Source: Fluviicola sp. XM-24bin1 (lineage in GTDB: Bacteria; Bacteroidota; Bacteroidia; Flavobacteriales_D; Crocinitomicaceae). Taken from it: DNA of 64,000 nucleotides. The stretch covers positions 124,001 through 188,000 of the forward strand of contig QCWI01000008.1 of NCBI GenBank assembly GCA_003149635.1, written 5' to 3'. This document shows positions 27,176 to 35,226 of the stretch, one piece after another; position 1 is the first letter of the stretch; each line of letters starts with the position of its first letter. The notes under the pieces were generated by a model. It had not been told where the DNA came from. It worked only from the letters and a program-made list of their open reading frames with translations, and did no database searches. The translations under genes were made by a program, and so were the position numbers.

Positions 27176-27946
27176 TTATTTCATTCCCCTACGTTTCTTG
27201 ATCGCGTCGTAAGAATCCTGAATTTTCTGGAATTTTTCTTTAGCGCCTTTCTCGTACTCCTCACCCATTTGCGCCACTTTATCTGGGTGGAATTTGATGG
27301 CCATTTTACGGTAGGCCTTTTTCACTTCGTCATCCGTTGCACTTGGTTCAATGCCCAATACCTTGTAATCTGAATCTACATTTCTGTAGAACATATTCTT
27401 CACCGATTCAAAATCCTGACGAGAAACACCTAACATATCTGCGATCCGCGAAATCACATTGATTTCTGACGGCGACACATCACCATCTGCTTTAGCAATT
27501 CCGAACATGTAATGCAACAATTGGACACGAACCTCTGGTTGCATTCTCATTCGAATATCATTACAAATGCGTTGTAATGGAATTTCATTGGAATCTAGGA
27601 AACGCTTGAGGGTTTGTAGGTGTTGTTGCGAGAATTGCGGACCAAATTGCTGATTGAAGAACGATTTCACGAAGTTCAACTCCGATTTCAACACCTTTCC
27701 ATCCGCGTTCATTACGGCCGCAGACAAAGCCATCAACATGGTCGGTAGATCGTTCGATGTGGAACGCTGCTGATAATACTGGAACATCTCTTCTGGAGAG
27801 ACACGTCGTCCTCCATTTGCTCGTCGTGCAGCGCCCTGAATGCGTTGATAATTGTCTACTCCACCACCAATAAGGAAGCCGAGGAGTGCTCCCCAAAAGT
27901 TTCCAAATAAAACGTAGCCTCCAATGGCCAATAATATACTATACAA
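27176..27946 (-). CDS. TerB/DnaJ domain co-chaperone (DjlA-like)
   Basis: 256 residues from TTG 27946; no ATG is available upstream of the membrane segment. A short hydrophobic N-terminus (about 2-27, glycine-rich) probably anchors it. A TerB-like helical domain (about 65-175) with two acidic motifs, NADGKVLKSE and KADGDVSPSE, is followed by a C-terminal J domain (about 190-255, DSDYKVLGIEPSATDDEVKK, HPD motif in KFHPDKV). This order is that of DjlA, a DnaK-stimulating co-chaperone at the inner membrane. It lies 49 bases downstream of htpG on the same strand, suggesting a stress-response unit. Confidence 0.88.
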   Translation of the reverse strand: MYSILLAIGGYVLFGNFWGALLGFLIGGGVDNYQRIQGAARRANGGRRVSPEEMFQYYQQRSTSNDLPTMLMALSAAVMNADGKVLKSELNFVKSFFNQQFGPQFSQQHLQTLKRFLDSNEIPLQRICNDIRMRMQPEVRVQLLHYMFGIAKADGDVSPSEINVISRIADMLGVSRQDFESVKNMFYRNVDSDYKVLGIEPSATDDEVKKAYRKMAIKFHPDKVAQMGEEYEKGAKEKFQKIQDSYDAIKKRRGMK

Positions 27947-27959
27947 TCTCCTAAAATTA

Positions 27960-27985
27960 GACTGTCCGCCAAAAGACGGACAGTC
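27960..27985 (-). terminator. Hairpin between htpG and the DnaJ-like gene
   Basis: GACTGTCCG and CGGACAGTC form nine perfect pairs around an eight-base centre. On the minus strand it follows the htpG stop by about 10 bases, but only a weak T stretch (TAATTTT) comes after it and TTG of the next gene is 13 bases on. It may be a leaky terminator or RNA-stabilising hairpin that sets the ratio of HtpG to the co-chaperone. Confidence 0.55.
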
Positions 27986-27995
27986 AGGTTATTTT

Positions 27996-29885
27996 TTATA
28001 TCAACTCAATACTGCGTTCAATAAAGGCGTTTAATTCTTCGCCTTTTAACATGCCTTGCGACAATAATGCAATATCAGTGAGTTGTTTAACCTGTCGCTC
28101 CTGAGACTTTTTCGTCTTTGTATTCAGGATCTGACTGATCTTTTCGTGATTCGAATTGATGACCAAATTATACATTTCTGGGAAAGCTCCCATAAATCCG
28201 CCGCCACCCATTGCTTGTTGTTCCTTCATGCGGCGAATGAATTCGGGCTGCGTAATGATAATCGGTGCATCCTCCGCGTGCATACTTTCGAACTGAATCG
28301 TGTATTTCTCTTTGTTCACGACTTCCTCAAACATCGGTCGCAACGCACCTTCATCGTCTTCGCTCAGTTTCGATGGAATTTCTTCATCTTTCTGAATCAA
28401 CTTATCTAAAGTATCAGCATCCACACGCGCGAATGAGATTCCGTCAAACGTTTGCTCCATTTTCGCAATCCAGTGGGATGTTAATGGCCCGCCTAATTCT
28501 AAAACGTTGTAACCACGATCGTTCGCTTTCTTCACGAATCCAAATTGCTCGTCTGGATTGTTCGTGTACAACATCACGACCTTATCGTTCTTGTCCTTTT
28601 GAAGTGCTTCTACCTTCTCTTTGTATTCCTCAATGGTGTAATACTTACCATCGGTATCTTTGATTAAAGAGAATTGTTTTGCTTTCTCCGCAAACTTTTC
28701 ATCCGAAAGGGTTCCGTATTGAACGAAAATCTTCAAATCTTCCCATTTCGATTCAAAATCTTCACGATCCGACTTGAACATGCTCGCCAATTTATCTGCT
28801 ACTTTCTTAGTGATGTGCGAAGAGATTTTCTTTACGTTGCTATCGCTCTGCAAGTACGAACGGGATACATTCAAAGGAATGTCTGGAGAGTCAATAACTC
28901 CGTGCAACAAAGTCAAAAACTCAGGAACGATTTCTTCTACTGAATCCGTAATGAACACTTGATTCGAGTACAAGTTGATTTTATTTCGCCGTACTTCTAC
29001 ATTCTCCGAAATCTTCGGGAAATAAAGAATTCCAGTAAGGTTGAAAGGATAATCAACGTTGAGGTGAATGTTGAACAACGGCAATTCCATGGAACCCGGG
29101 TACAATTCACCGTAGAAGTTTCCGTAATCTACATCTGATAAATCGGATGGTGTTTTCGTCCAAGCAGGAGAAACATTGTTCACCTGATTTGGAACGTCAA
29201 TTGCCACGCGTTTTACTTTTCCATCGTCATCTTTTTCACCATTCGGATCATCTTGGTATTCTGTTTTCGTACCGAAGAACACTGGAATCGGCAAGAACTT
29301 ACAGTACTTATCCAAAATCCCTTGAATGCGCGCTTTCTCCAAGAATTCTTTTGATTCCTCCGAGATGTACAAAACGATATCCGTTCCACGCGTATCTTTT
29401 TCAATTTCTTCAATCGTGTATTCTGGAGAGCCATTGCTTTCCCACTGAACGGCTTGCGCTCCATCCTGACGACTTAAAGTGCGAATCTGAACTTTATCAG
29501 CCACCATAAATGCTGAGTAAAAACCGAGACCGAAATGCCCGATAATCTGCTCGGCACCATCTTTACCTTCGTATTGCTTCACGAACTCTTCTGCTCCTGA
29601 AAACGCAATTTGATTGATGTATTTATCAATTTCAGCATCCGTCATCCCGATGCCGACATCGCGAATTGTCAGTGTTCCAGCTTCGTTATCTAAAAGCACT
29701 TCCACTTTTAAATCTCCTAATTCGCCTTTAAATTCTCCGTTTGAAGAAAGGACGCGCAACTTCTGAGACGCATCTACCGCATTAGAGACCAATTCACGCA
29801 AGAAAATCTCGTGATCCGAGTACAAGAATTTTTTAATGATTGGAAAAATATTTTCCGTTTGAACATTAATCTGACCTGATTTCAT
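27996..29885 (-). CDS. htpG: Molecular chaperone HtpG (Hsp90 family)
   Basis: 629 residues, standard for bacterial Hsp90. The N-terminal ATPase domain shows FLRELVSNAVDA (catalytic Glu and Mg-binding Asn), IRDVGIGMT and IGHFGLGFYSAFMVAD, the GHKL motifs. The middle domain (about 230-480) contains NVSRSYLQSD with the ATP-contacting Arg, and the C-terminal dimerisation domain ends near residue 625. It refolds or remodels client proteins in the cytoplasm. A sigma-54-like promoter lies upstream, and a DjlA-like co-chaperone follows on the same strand. Confidence 0.97.
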   Translation of the reverse strand: MKSGQINVQTENIFPIIKKFLYSDHEIFLRELVSNAVDASQKLRVLSSNGEFKGELGDLKVEVLLDNEAGTLTIRDVGIGMTDAEIDKYINQIAFSGAEEFVKQYEGKDGAEQIIGHFGLGFYSAFMVADKVQIRTLSRQDGAQAVQWESNGSPEYTIEEIEKDTRGTDIVLYISEESKEFLEKARIQGILDKYCKFLPIPVFFGTKTEYQDDPNGEKDDDGKVKRVAIDVPNQVNNVSPAWTKTPSDLSDVDYGNFYGELYPGSMELPLFNIHLNVDYPFNLTGILYFPKISENVEVRRNKINLYSNQVFITDSVEEIVPEFLTLLHGVIDSPDIPLNVSRSYLQSDSNVKKISSHITKKVADKLASMFKSDREDFESKWEDLKIFVQYGTLSDEKFAEKAKQFSLIKDTDGKYYTIEEYKEKVEALQKDKNDKVVMLYTNNPDEQFGFVKKANDRGYNVLELGGPLTSHWIAKMEQTFDGISFARVDADTLDKLIQKDEEIPSKLSEDDEGALRPMFEEVVNKEKYTIQFESMHAEDAPIIITQPEFIRRMKEQQAMGGGGFMGAFPEMYNLVINSNHEKISQILNTKTKKSQERQVKQLTDIALLSQGMLKGEELNAFIERSIELI

Positions 29886-29917
29886 CTTTTTTCAATTTGT
29901 TAGTGTGACTTCGTAGG

Positions 29918-29932
29918 TCAATGACTGTGCCA
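29918..29932 (-). promoter_or_regulatory. Sigma-54-like promoter of htpG
   Basis: Read on the minus strand, TGGCACAGTCATTGA fits the -24/-12 pattern TGGCAC-N5-TTG. The distance to the htpG ATG (about 33 bases) suits a transcription start near 29908. Just upstream, CTGACAAAGTGTCTG (29944-29958) and GGACATTGTGACACC (29967-29981) are imperfect inverted repeats that could bind an activator. Recognition by RpoN is inference; no rpoN gene lies in the window. Confidence 0.45.
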
Positions 29933-30022
29933 TCGGAAGAATCCTGACAAAGTGTCTGCGATTGTTGGACATTGTGACACCTTAGTTCGAATTATGACTA
30001 AATTAGCCGGAAATTCCGACGT

Positions 30023-31495
30023 GTGATTTTGTACGCTATTGTACTCTTTCTGATCTTCATTTTGGGACTGCGTTACTGGCGCTCTCTGTCCGTTAGCGAG
30101 TTACACCCTTGGACATTTCCTCTCGCGTTTGCTCTGAAAGTCGGAATGGCTCTTTGCTTCCTTTTTGTCTATACTCAGGTACTCGGACATGGGACATTGA
30201 GTGAAGATGCCGGTGTATTCATGCGAGAAAGTCAAATGCTCAATCACGTGTTTTGGGAATCTCCCCTCACCTATTTCAAGTTCCTGACTGGTGTTGGAGA
30301 AACACAGCCTTTGATCGAAGCTTACTTACCGGAAACCACACACTGGGATGTTGGAGCTCAATCGCTCATCAATGACAATAAGAACATTCTTCGCGCTCAC
30401 AGCTTAATTCATTTTATCAGTTTCAATTCTGAAATTGTACACGCTCTTGTTTGTTGCTTTGTGGGGCTAATGGGGATCAAGCAGCTCTACATTACTGTAA
30501 AGCCAATGGTTTCCGTTCGTAAAGAAGTCGTGTTTTGGGTATTGCTTCTTTTGCCAAGCGTTTTCTTTTGGTCTTCGAGTATTTTAAAGGAGCCTTTCAT
30601 GCTTCTAGGATTGGGACTCTTTCTTCGCGGGGTCTTTCATGACGAGTCTCAAAAGAAAAAGATTCTTTTTGGCGTCATCGGTGGATTACTGCTTCTAGGC
30701 TTCAAACCATACGTAATGTTCATGCTCATGCCAATGCTCACCTTTTTGGCTACGACGAAATTGTTACCAAAATTCAAGATAATTGGCGGAATTCTGATCC
30801 TTGGAATTCTCACCGCTCTGCTCTTTGCATCCTTTCCGAAACCCCGAGAAAAGGCGATTCAAACGATCAGTCGAAAGCAATTTGATTTTGTTCAGGTAGG
30901 TCGCGGCGGATTGCACGTGTACGCCGATAGTGTCTTTTATTATTTCCGAACGGATCAGATCGCCTCTTTGAATCGTGATCACGATACTGTTTGGCTGAAA
31001 CACGACCTGGATGCGCAAATTCTCAAGTTGGGTCAGATTTCTGATCCGGTGCCGATCCGATTGAAAAAAGCAAATAACGAACGCTGGATTAAGTACTTTG
31101 AAAACACGCAGTCGGATGGATTTATTCCGGTTACTCCGATAAACAATTCGTACGGACAATTGATCCGAAATATACCTGAAGCCTTGTATCACGCCCTCTT
31201 TCGCCCAATCCCCGGAGATCCCGGTGGAGCGCTTAACTGGGTTGCATTCATTGAAACTGTTTTGCTCTTCAGCGCTCTATTTTGGACGATTACACAACGA
31301 AAAAAACTGTCAGAACAAGAACGCATTCGAATCGCAGGACTGATCATTTTTGCCTTTTTATTGTCTCTTATCATTGGATGGACGACGCCAGTTTTAGGAG
31401 CCATTGCACGTTATCGCATTCCAGTTTACATCGCGATTTTGATCATTACAGGGATTCTCTATCAACAGAAATCAGAAACATTGACACATGAATAG
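30023..31495 (+). CDS. Polytopic membrane protein, glycosyltransferase-C-like, function unknown
   Basis: 490 residues from GTG 30023. About ten hydrophobic segments are visible, in two blocks (about 1-60 and 145-270; then 405-480), with a soluble part of some 130 residues between them (about 275-400). A loop after the second helix carries GTLSEDAGVFMRESQML, an acidic first-loop arrangement also seen in membrane glycosyltransferases that use polyprenyl-phosphate sugars. That assignment is weak. It overlaps the SDR gene by 8 bases and so is co-translated with it. Confidence 0.7.
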   Translation: MILYAIVLFLIFILGLRYWRSLSVSELHPWTFPLAFALKVGMALCFLFVYTQVLGHGTLSEDAGVFMRESQMLNHVFWESPLTYFKFLTGVGETQPLIEAYLPETTHWDVGAQSLINDNKNILRAHSLIHFISFNSEIVHALVCCFVGLMGIKQLYITVKPMVSVRKEVVFWVLLLLPSVFFWSSSILKEPFMLLGLGLFLRGVFHDESQKKKILFGVIGGLLLLGFKPYVMFMLMPMLTFLATTKLLPKFKIIGGILILGILTALLFASFPKPREKAIQTISRKQFDFVQVGRGGLHVYADSVFYYFRTDQIASLNRDHDTVWLKHDLDAQILKLGQISDPVPIRLKKANNERWIKYFENTQSDGFIPVTPINNSYGQLIRNIPEALYHALFRPIPGDPGGALNWVAFIETVLLFSALFWTITQRKKLSEQERIRIAGLIIFAFLLSLIIGWTTPVLGAIARYRIPVYIAILIITGILYQQKSETLTHE

Positions 31496-32255
31496 TACCG
31501 CTTTAATTACAGGTGCCACGGCAGGATTCGGCGAAGCTTGCGCGCACGAATTCGCTTCTAACGGGTGGAATTTAATCATCACCGGAAGACGCGAAGAACG
31601 TTTGACCGCTCTGAAATCAGAGATAGAATCGAAGTTTGATGTTTCAGTACTGACCTTGTGTTTTGACGTTCGCGATAATGACACGGTTAACAAAGCGATT
31701 GACAGCATTCCATCGGATGTTCGATCTCAAGTACATCTCTTGATTAACAACGCAGGATTGGCAGTTGGAAAAGGCCCCATCGACGAGGGTATCATCGACG
31801 ATTGGGAGCGTATGATCGATACGAATGTCAAGGGATTGCTCTACGTTTCAAAAGCGGTTATTCCGATGTTGAAGGAAAACGGAAGTGGACAAATCATCAA
31901 CATTGCGTCTATCGCAGGGAAGCAAGTATATCCAGGAGGAAACGTTTATTGCGCTTCCAAACACGCAGTAGATGCCTTATCTCAAGCGATGCGTATCGAT
32001 TTGGTTTCACACGGAATCAAAGTCACCAATATTGCACCGGGTGCGGCAGAAACGGAGTTCTCGATAGTCCGCTTCAAAGGAGATCAAAACGCCGCGGATT
32101 CAGTTTACAATGGATACCAGCCTTTAGTCGCAAAAGACATTGCAGAAACGGCTTATTTCGCTGCAACCCGACCGCCTCATGTGACTTTGAACGATATTGT
32201 CATCATGCCTACGGCGCAGGCGAGCCCAGCAGTACTTTACAAAAGTGAGGTTTAA
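31488..32255 (+). CDS. Short-chain dehydrogenase/reductase (YdfG-like)
   Basis: 255 residues. The cofactor site TGATAGFG is at 8-15 and RREER just after strand 2 suggests NADP(H). The NNAG motif and the catalytic YCASK (Tyr154, Lys158), with the preceding Ser in NIASIAGK, are intact. Sequence and length fit the YdfG group of NADP-dependent 3-hydroxy acid dehydrogenases (for example serine or 3-hydroxypropionate). The actual substrate is inferred only from family. It overlaps the upstream membrane protein gene. Confidence 0.88.
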   Translation: MNSTALITGATAGFGEACAHEFASNGWNLIITGRREERLTALKSEIESKFDVSVLTLCFDVRDNDTVNKAIDSIPSDVRSQVHLLINNAGLAVGKGPIDEGIIDDWERMIDTNVKGLLYVSKAVIPMLKENGSGQIINIASIAGKQVYPGGNVYCASKHAVDALSQAMRIDLVSHGIKVTNIAPGAAETEFSIVRFKGDQNAADSVYNGYQPLVAKDIAETAYFAATRPPHVTLNDIVIMPTAQASPAVLYKSEV

Positions 32256-32302
32256 TCATGAATCAGAAATAAAAAATATTGAATAGTAAATCGATTCGCA
32301 AC

Positions 32303-32328
32303 GCACACTTCGGCTGCGCTCAGTGTGC
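32303..32328. repeat. GCACACT/AGTGTGC hairpin with CTTCGGC...GCTCAG core
   Basis: GCACACT and AGTGTGC pair perfectly around a 12-base loop; the core reads CTTCGGCTGCGCTCAG. A related core CTTCGGCAGGCTCAG occurs inside the efflux pump gene at 56695-56709. It is followed by ATTCCTTATTCATTATTT (32332-32349), also present at 27089-27106. The placement between convergent genes suggests a dispersed repeat that may also act as a terminator. Confidence 0.65.
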
Positions 32329-32360
32329 TTTATTCCTTATTCATTATTTTTTATTCCTAA

Positions 32361-32972
32361 TTAATAAGGATAATAGTCAAGAAAAGCGTCTAACACCACA
32401 TTAATCGACCCGAAAGTTTTCTTTCGAATATTCAAGAGCTTCTCGCGTGACATCCACTTGGCTTCGGTAATATCTTCCTTAGTTTCTGGGGTCGTGTCCT
32501 TGGATCCTGAGTAGGTCAACATATACCAATACGTACGTTTCAATGCCGGCTGATCGTTCCATTTCATACAGTGGTAAGTCTCGCACAAAGGATGCGTGAT
32601 TGTTGGTTCTTCAATTCCGCATTCCTCCATAATCTCACGAACGCATGCCGTTTCAGCATCTTCTCCTTTATCAATTCTTCCCTTCGGAATATCCCAAAGT
32701 CCTTTGCGCTTGATGACGAGAAATTTTTCCTTTCGTTGCACAATTCCTCCGGCCGCATCGATCTTCTTGAAATCTGCAAAAAAGCTTTTAAACGCCTTCT
32801 TAGGATTCTTGGCTACTAAAAAAACTGGGGATTCAATAGAAGCCTTTTTGAGCAAGGGCTTCAGATCATCAAGATTGGAGACATTCTTCGCCTTTTCCAC
32901 GTTAATCTCTGTGGATAACTCTTCTTTTTCGATGAATACTACAGGCTTTTGATCAATAAAAACTTTGTACAT
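32361..32972 (-). CDS. Nudix hydrolase
   Basis: 203 residues from ATG 32972; a GTG two codons upstream is also in frame. The Nudix box is intact (GRIDKGEDAETACVREIMEE, then CGI), matching G-x5-E-x7-REUxEExGU, so divalent-metal pyrophosphatase activity is likely. The N-terminal 65 residues (MYKVFIDQKPVVFI) form a separate beta-rich part found in related Bacteroidota proteins. Substrate (nucleotide, coenzyme or NDP-sugar) is unknown. Its start codon is only 8 bases from that of the divergent pyrE. Confidence 0.9.
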   Translation of the reverse strand: MYKVFIDQKPVVFIEKEELSTEINVEKAKNVSNLDDLKPLLKKASIESPVFLVAKNPKKAFKSFFADFKKIDAAGGIVQRKEKFLVIKRKGLWDIPKGRIDKGEDAETACVREIMEECGIEEPTITHPLCETYHCMKWNDQPALKRTYWYMLTYSGSKDTTPETKEDITEAKWMSREKLLNIRKKTFGSINVVLDAFLDYYPY

Positions 32973-32975
32973 TTG
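32947..32975 (+). promoter_or_regulatory. Promoter of pyrE, inside the Nudix coding start
   Basis: TTTTG (32947-32951), 16 bases, then TACATTTG (32968-32975), an exact TAnnTTTG. The pyrE ATG follows 5 bases later, so the message should be nearly leaderless. The element overlaps the first codons of the divergent Nudix gene. Confidence 0.55.
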
Positions 32976-32980
32976 CACCC

Positions 32981-33622
32981 ATGATTTTGAACACTGTTAA
33001 GGCATCAAAAGTAGCTGAATTTTTGCTACAAATCAAAGCGGTAAAGTTAAGTCCAAATGAACCTTTTGTTTGGGCATCGGGAATTAATTCACCCATATAT
33101 TGTGACAACCGTGTTACCCTTTCTTACCCAAACATTCGCACCTTCATCCGTCAGGCATATTCTGAAGCGATTATCGATCATTTTGGAAAACCAGATGTAA
33201 TTGCCGGTGTGGCAACGGGAGGAATTGCTCAAGGAGCTTTGGTGGCTCAAGAGTTAGGGGTTCCTTTTATCTATGTTCGAAGTTCTGCAAAAGCCCACGG
33301 AATGGGAAATCAAATTGAGGGTTACTTTGAAGAAGGACAGAAAGTTGTCGTGATTGAAGATTTGATTTCTACAGGAGGAAGCAGTTTGAAGGCAGTAGAT
33401 GCTTTGCGAGATGCAAAACTGGATGTTCGCGGACTTGTTGCGATCTTTACCTATGGGTTCGATTTGGCCAACGTAAACTTTGCAAATGCTGAGTGTCCGT
33501 ATGTAACTCTTTCCGATTACAATACATTGGTGGAAGTCGCGTTGAAAAAAGAGTGGATTACAGAAAACGATATGGAATCGTTGGCTGAATGGCGCCGTGC
33601 TCCAAAGGAGTGGAAAAAATAA
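32981..33622 (+). CDS. pyrE: Orotate phosphoribosyltransferase
   Basis: 213 residues. The PRPP-binding signature VVVIEDLISTGGSSLKAVDA is clear, and the N-terminal part (SPNEPFVWASGINSPIYCDN) is the orotate-binding region. The enzyme makes OMP from orotate and PRPP in pyrimidine synthesis. No other pyr gene is adjacent. It is followed after 10 bases by an SRPBCC protein, probably co-transcribed, as often seen in Flavobacteriia. Confidence 0.95.
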   Translation: MILNTVKASKVAEFLLQIKAVKLSPNEPFVWASGINSPIYCDNRVTLSYPNIRTFIRQAYSEAIIDHFGKPDVIAGVATGGIAQGALVAQELGVPFIYVRSSAKAHGMGNQIEGYFEEGQKVVVIEDLISTGGSSLKAVDALRDAKLDVRGLVAIFTYGFDLANVNFANAECPYVTLSDYNTLVEVALKKEWITENDMESLAEWRRAPKEWKK

Positions 33623-33632
33623 AGAAGCAATT

Positions 33633-34031
33633 ATGATCATCAAAGCAAATAATGTAGTGGTAAACGCAGATCAGGCAACTGTTCGTGATTTTCTAGGTGA
33701 TTCAAACAACATGGAACACCTGCTTCCAACGGATAAAATTTCGGACTTTCAAGCTACTAAGGAAGGATGTTCGTTCAAAGTGCAGGGAGGAATTACGATT
33801 TCTTTGCTTCAAGATGGAGACAACGGTTCGAATGAATTGTATATGAAATCTGGAGAAAAATCTCCTTTTCCTTTTAAGCTGACAATTTTCATGAACGAAA
33901 ACGGAGCAGCAACAGAAGGCTACATTCAATTTGACGGTCAAGTCAACGCTTTTTTGAAAATGATGGTGGAGAAACCTCTGACCAACCTCTTTAACTACAT
34001 GTCAACACAACTGGTTGAGCAGTTTAAATAA
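33633..34031 (+). CDS. Small SRPBCC (START-like) protein
   Basis: 132 residues from ATG 33633. The beta-rich pattern with a long C-terminal helix (FLKMMVEKPLTNLFNYMSTQ) and an N-terminal strand plus helix (VVVNADQATVRDFLGDSNNM) fits the SRPBCC/polyketide-cyclase fold with a hydrophobic cavity. It is placed directly after pyrE, but a role in pyrimidine synthesis is only guilt by association. The stop overlaps the convergent birA by 8 bases. Confidence 0.7.
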   Translation: MIIKANNVVVNADQATVRDFLGDSNNMEHLLPTDKISDFQATKEGCSFKVQGGITISLLQDGDNGSNELYMKSGEKSPFPFKLTIFMNENGAATEGYIQFDGQVNAFLKMMVEKPLTNLFNYMSTQLVEQFK

Positions 34032-34758
34032 GAAATTCGATTTCTTTTAGTTGATATACCGAGAGCTGAGGCTCTCGAAGCCCACTCTCCACTAACAACA
34101 TCCCTCTCTCATTTATCCCAACAAGCGCACCTTCAAATTCACCTTGTTCGTCTTTGAATCTTCTGGATTCATTCAACCAAAACAACAATTGATGATAGTC
34201 TTCATGGATTGAAGCACTTTCCATCCCTTTCAAACGCTTGTTAAAAGCTCCAATAAACGAGAATAAGACGTCATCCAAAGAAAAGTGCATTCGTTTTTCT
34301 AAGGACAAACTCGTCGCAGACAGCAAGCCAAATTCCTGTTGATTGACATTCAAACCGATTCCGATAATCGTTTTTGAAATCGTTTTTCCTTGAATGATAT
34401 TCTCAATGAGAACACCGGCAATTTTTCGATTGTCAACGTAAATATCATTAGGCCATTTGATCTTTGCCGAAATGCCAAAACTCCCCAGCAAATCAACGAG
34501 TGACAAAGACACAATTTTTGTTAAAAGAAACTGACGCTCTGCTGACAGATTGACGTTGTTCAAAAACACCGAAAATGTCAGGTTTGCACCCGCATCTGAC
34601 TGCCAATGAGCGCCCATCTGGCCTTTACCTGCCGTTTGCTCTACTGCCAAAATAACAGCGCCATGGCGCAAATCGTTCTCTCTGGCGCGATTGGCAGTAT
34701 AATTGTTCGTAGAATCTACAGATTCCAAACGGATGATGGAGCGACCGATTTCCTGCAT
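34024..34758 (-). CDS. birA: Biotin-[acetyl-CoA carboxylase] ligase, short form
   Basis: 244 residues from ATG 34758; the frame stays open upstream, but the added residues do not fit the family. Motifs: LESVDSTNNYTANR (biotin site), VEQTAGKGQMGAHWQS (the GRGRxG ATP/biotin loop, here GKGQMG), and KWPNDIYVDNRKIAGVLIE. There is no N-terminal DNA-binding domain, so this is a group I ligase without repressor function. It attaches biotin to carboxylase carrier protein. It is divergent from rsfS. Confidence 0.93.
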   Translation of the reverse strand: MQEIGRSIIRLESVDSTNNYTANRARENDLRHGAVILAVEQTAGKGQMGAHWQSDAGANLTFSVFLNNVNLSAERQFLLTKIVSLSLVDLLGSFGISAKIKWPNDIYVDNRKIAGVLIENIIQGKTISKTIIGIGLNVNQQEFGLLSATSLSLEKRMHFSLDDVLFSFIGAFNKRLKGMESASIHEDYHQLLFWLNESRRFKDEQGEFEGALVGINERGMLLVESGLREPQLSVYQLKEIEFLI

Positions 34759-34839
34759 GGAGATTATTGACAGTTCAACCGAATTCGGCTGGTTTTCTGT
34801 AAATATAAAGTTAGATTTGTAAAGGTATAAAAAACGTAC

Positions 34840-35217
34840 ATGGAGAAAGAGTTGAAAGAAGATGACTCGCAAGTACTCTGCGATGCAATTGTAGAGGGAA
34901 TGCAAGAAAATAAAGCGAAGGATATTGTGGTGCTAGATTTGCGCGAAATTCACAATGCAGTTTGCGACTATTTTGTCATCTGTAGTGGAGATTCATCCAC
35001 CCAAGTAGACGGAATTAGCTCCTCTGTTGTACGCCATACTCGCAAGGAATTGTCAGAAAAACCTTACAGCGTTGAAGGAAAAACCAATCGCGAATGGGTC
35101 CTCTTGGATTACGTAAGCGTGGTTGCACATGTGTTCTACAAAGAAACACGTGCCTTTTATGAGTTGGAAGATTTGTGGGCCGACGCCGTGAGAGTAGATG
35201 TACCAAACCTTGATTAA
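34840..35217 (+). CDS. rsfS: Ribosomal silencing factor RsfS
   Basis: 125 residues, usual length. The RsfS/DUF143 core is plain: DIVVLDLREIHNAVCDYFVI, CSGDSSTQVDGI and EWVLLDYVSVVAHVFYKETR. The protein binds ribosomal protein uL14 on the large subunit and blocks subunit joining in starvation. It lies 9 bases ahead of ftsH and is probably co-transcribed with it. Confidence 0.95.
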   Translation: MEKELKEDDSQVLCDAIVEGMQENKAKDIVVLDLREIHNAVCDYFVICSGDSSTQVDGISSSVVRHTRKELSEKPYSVEGKTNREWVLLDYVSVVAHVFYKETRAFYELEDLWADAVRVDVPNLD

Positions 35218-35226
35218 TTATTTAAA

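Noticed and set aside
34759-34905. A 49-residue N-terminal extension of BirA.
   Set aside because: It has no DNA-binding character, overlaps the divergent rsfS start, and family alignment begins at ATG 34758.
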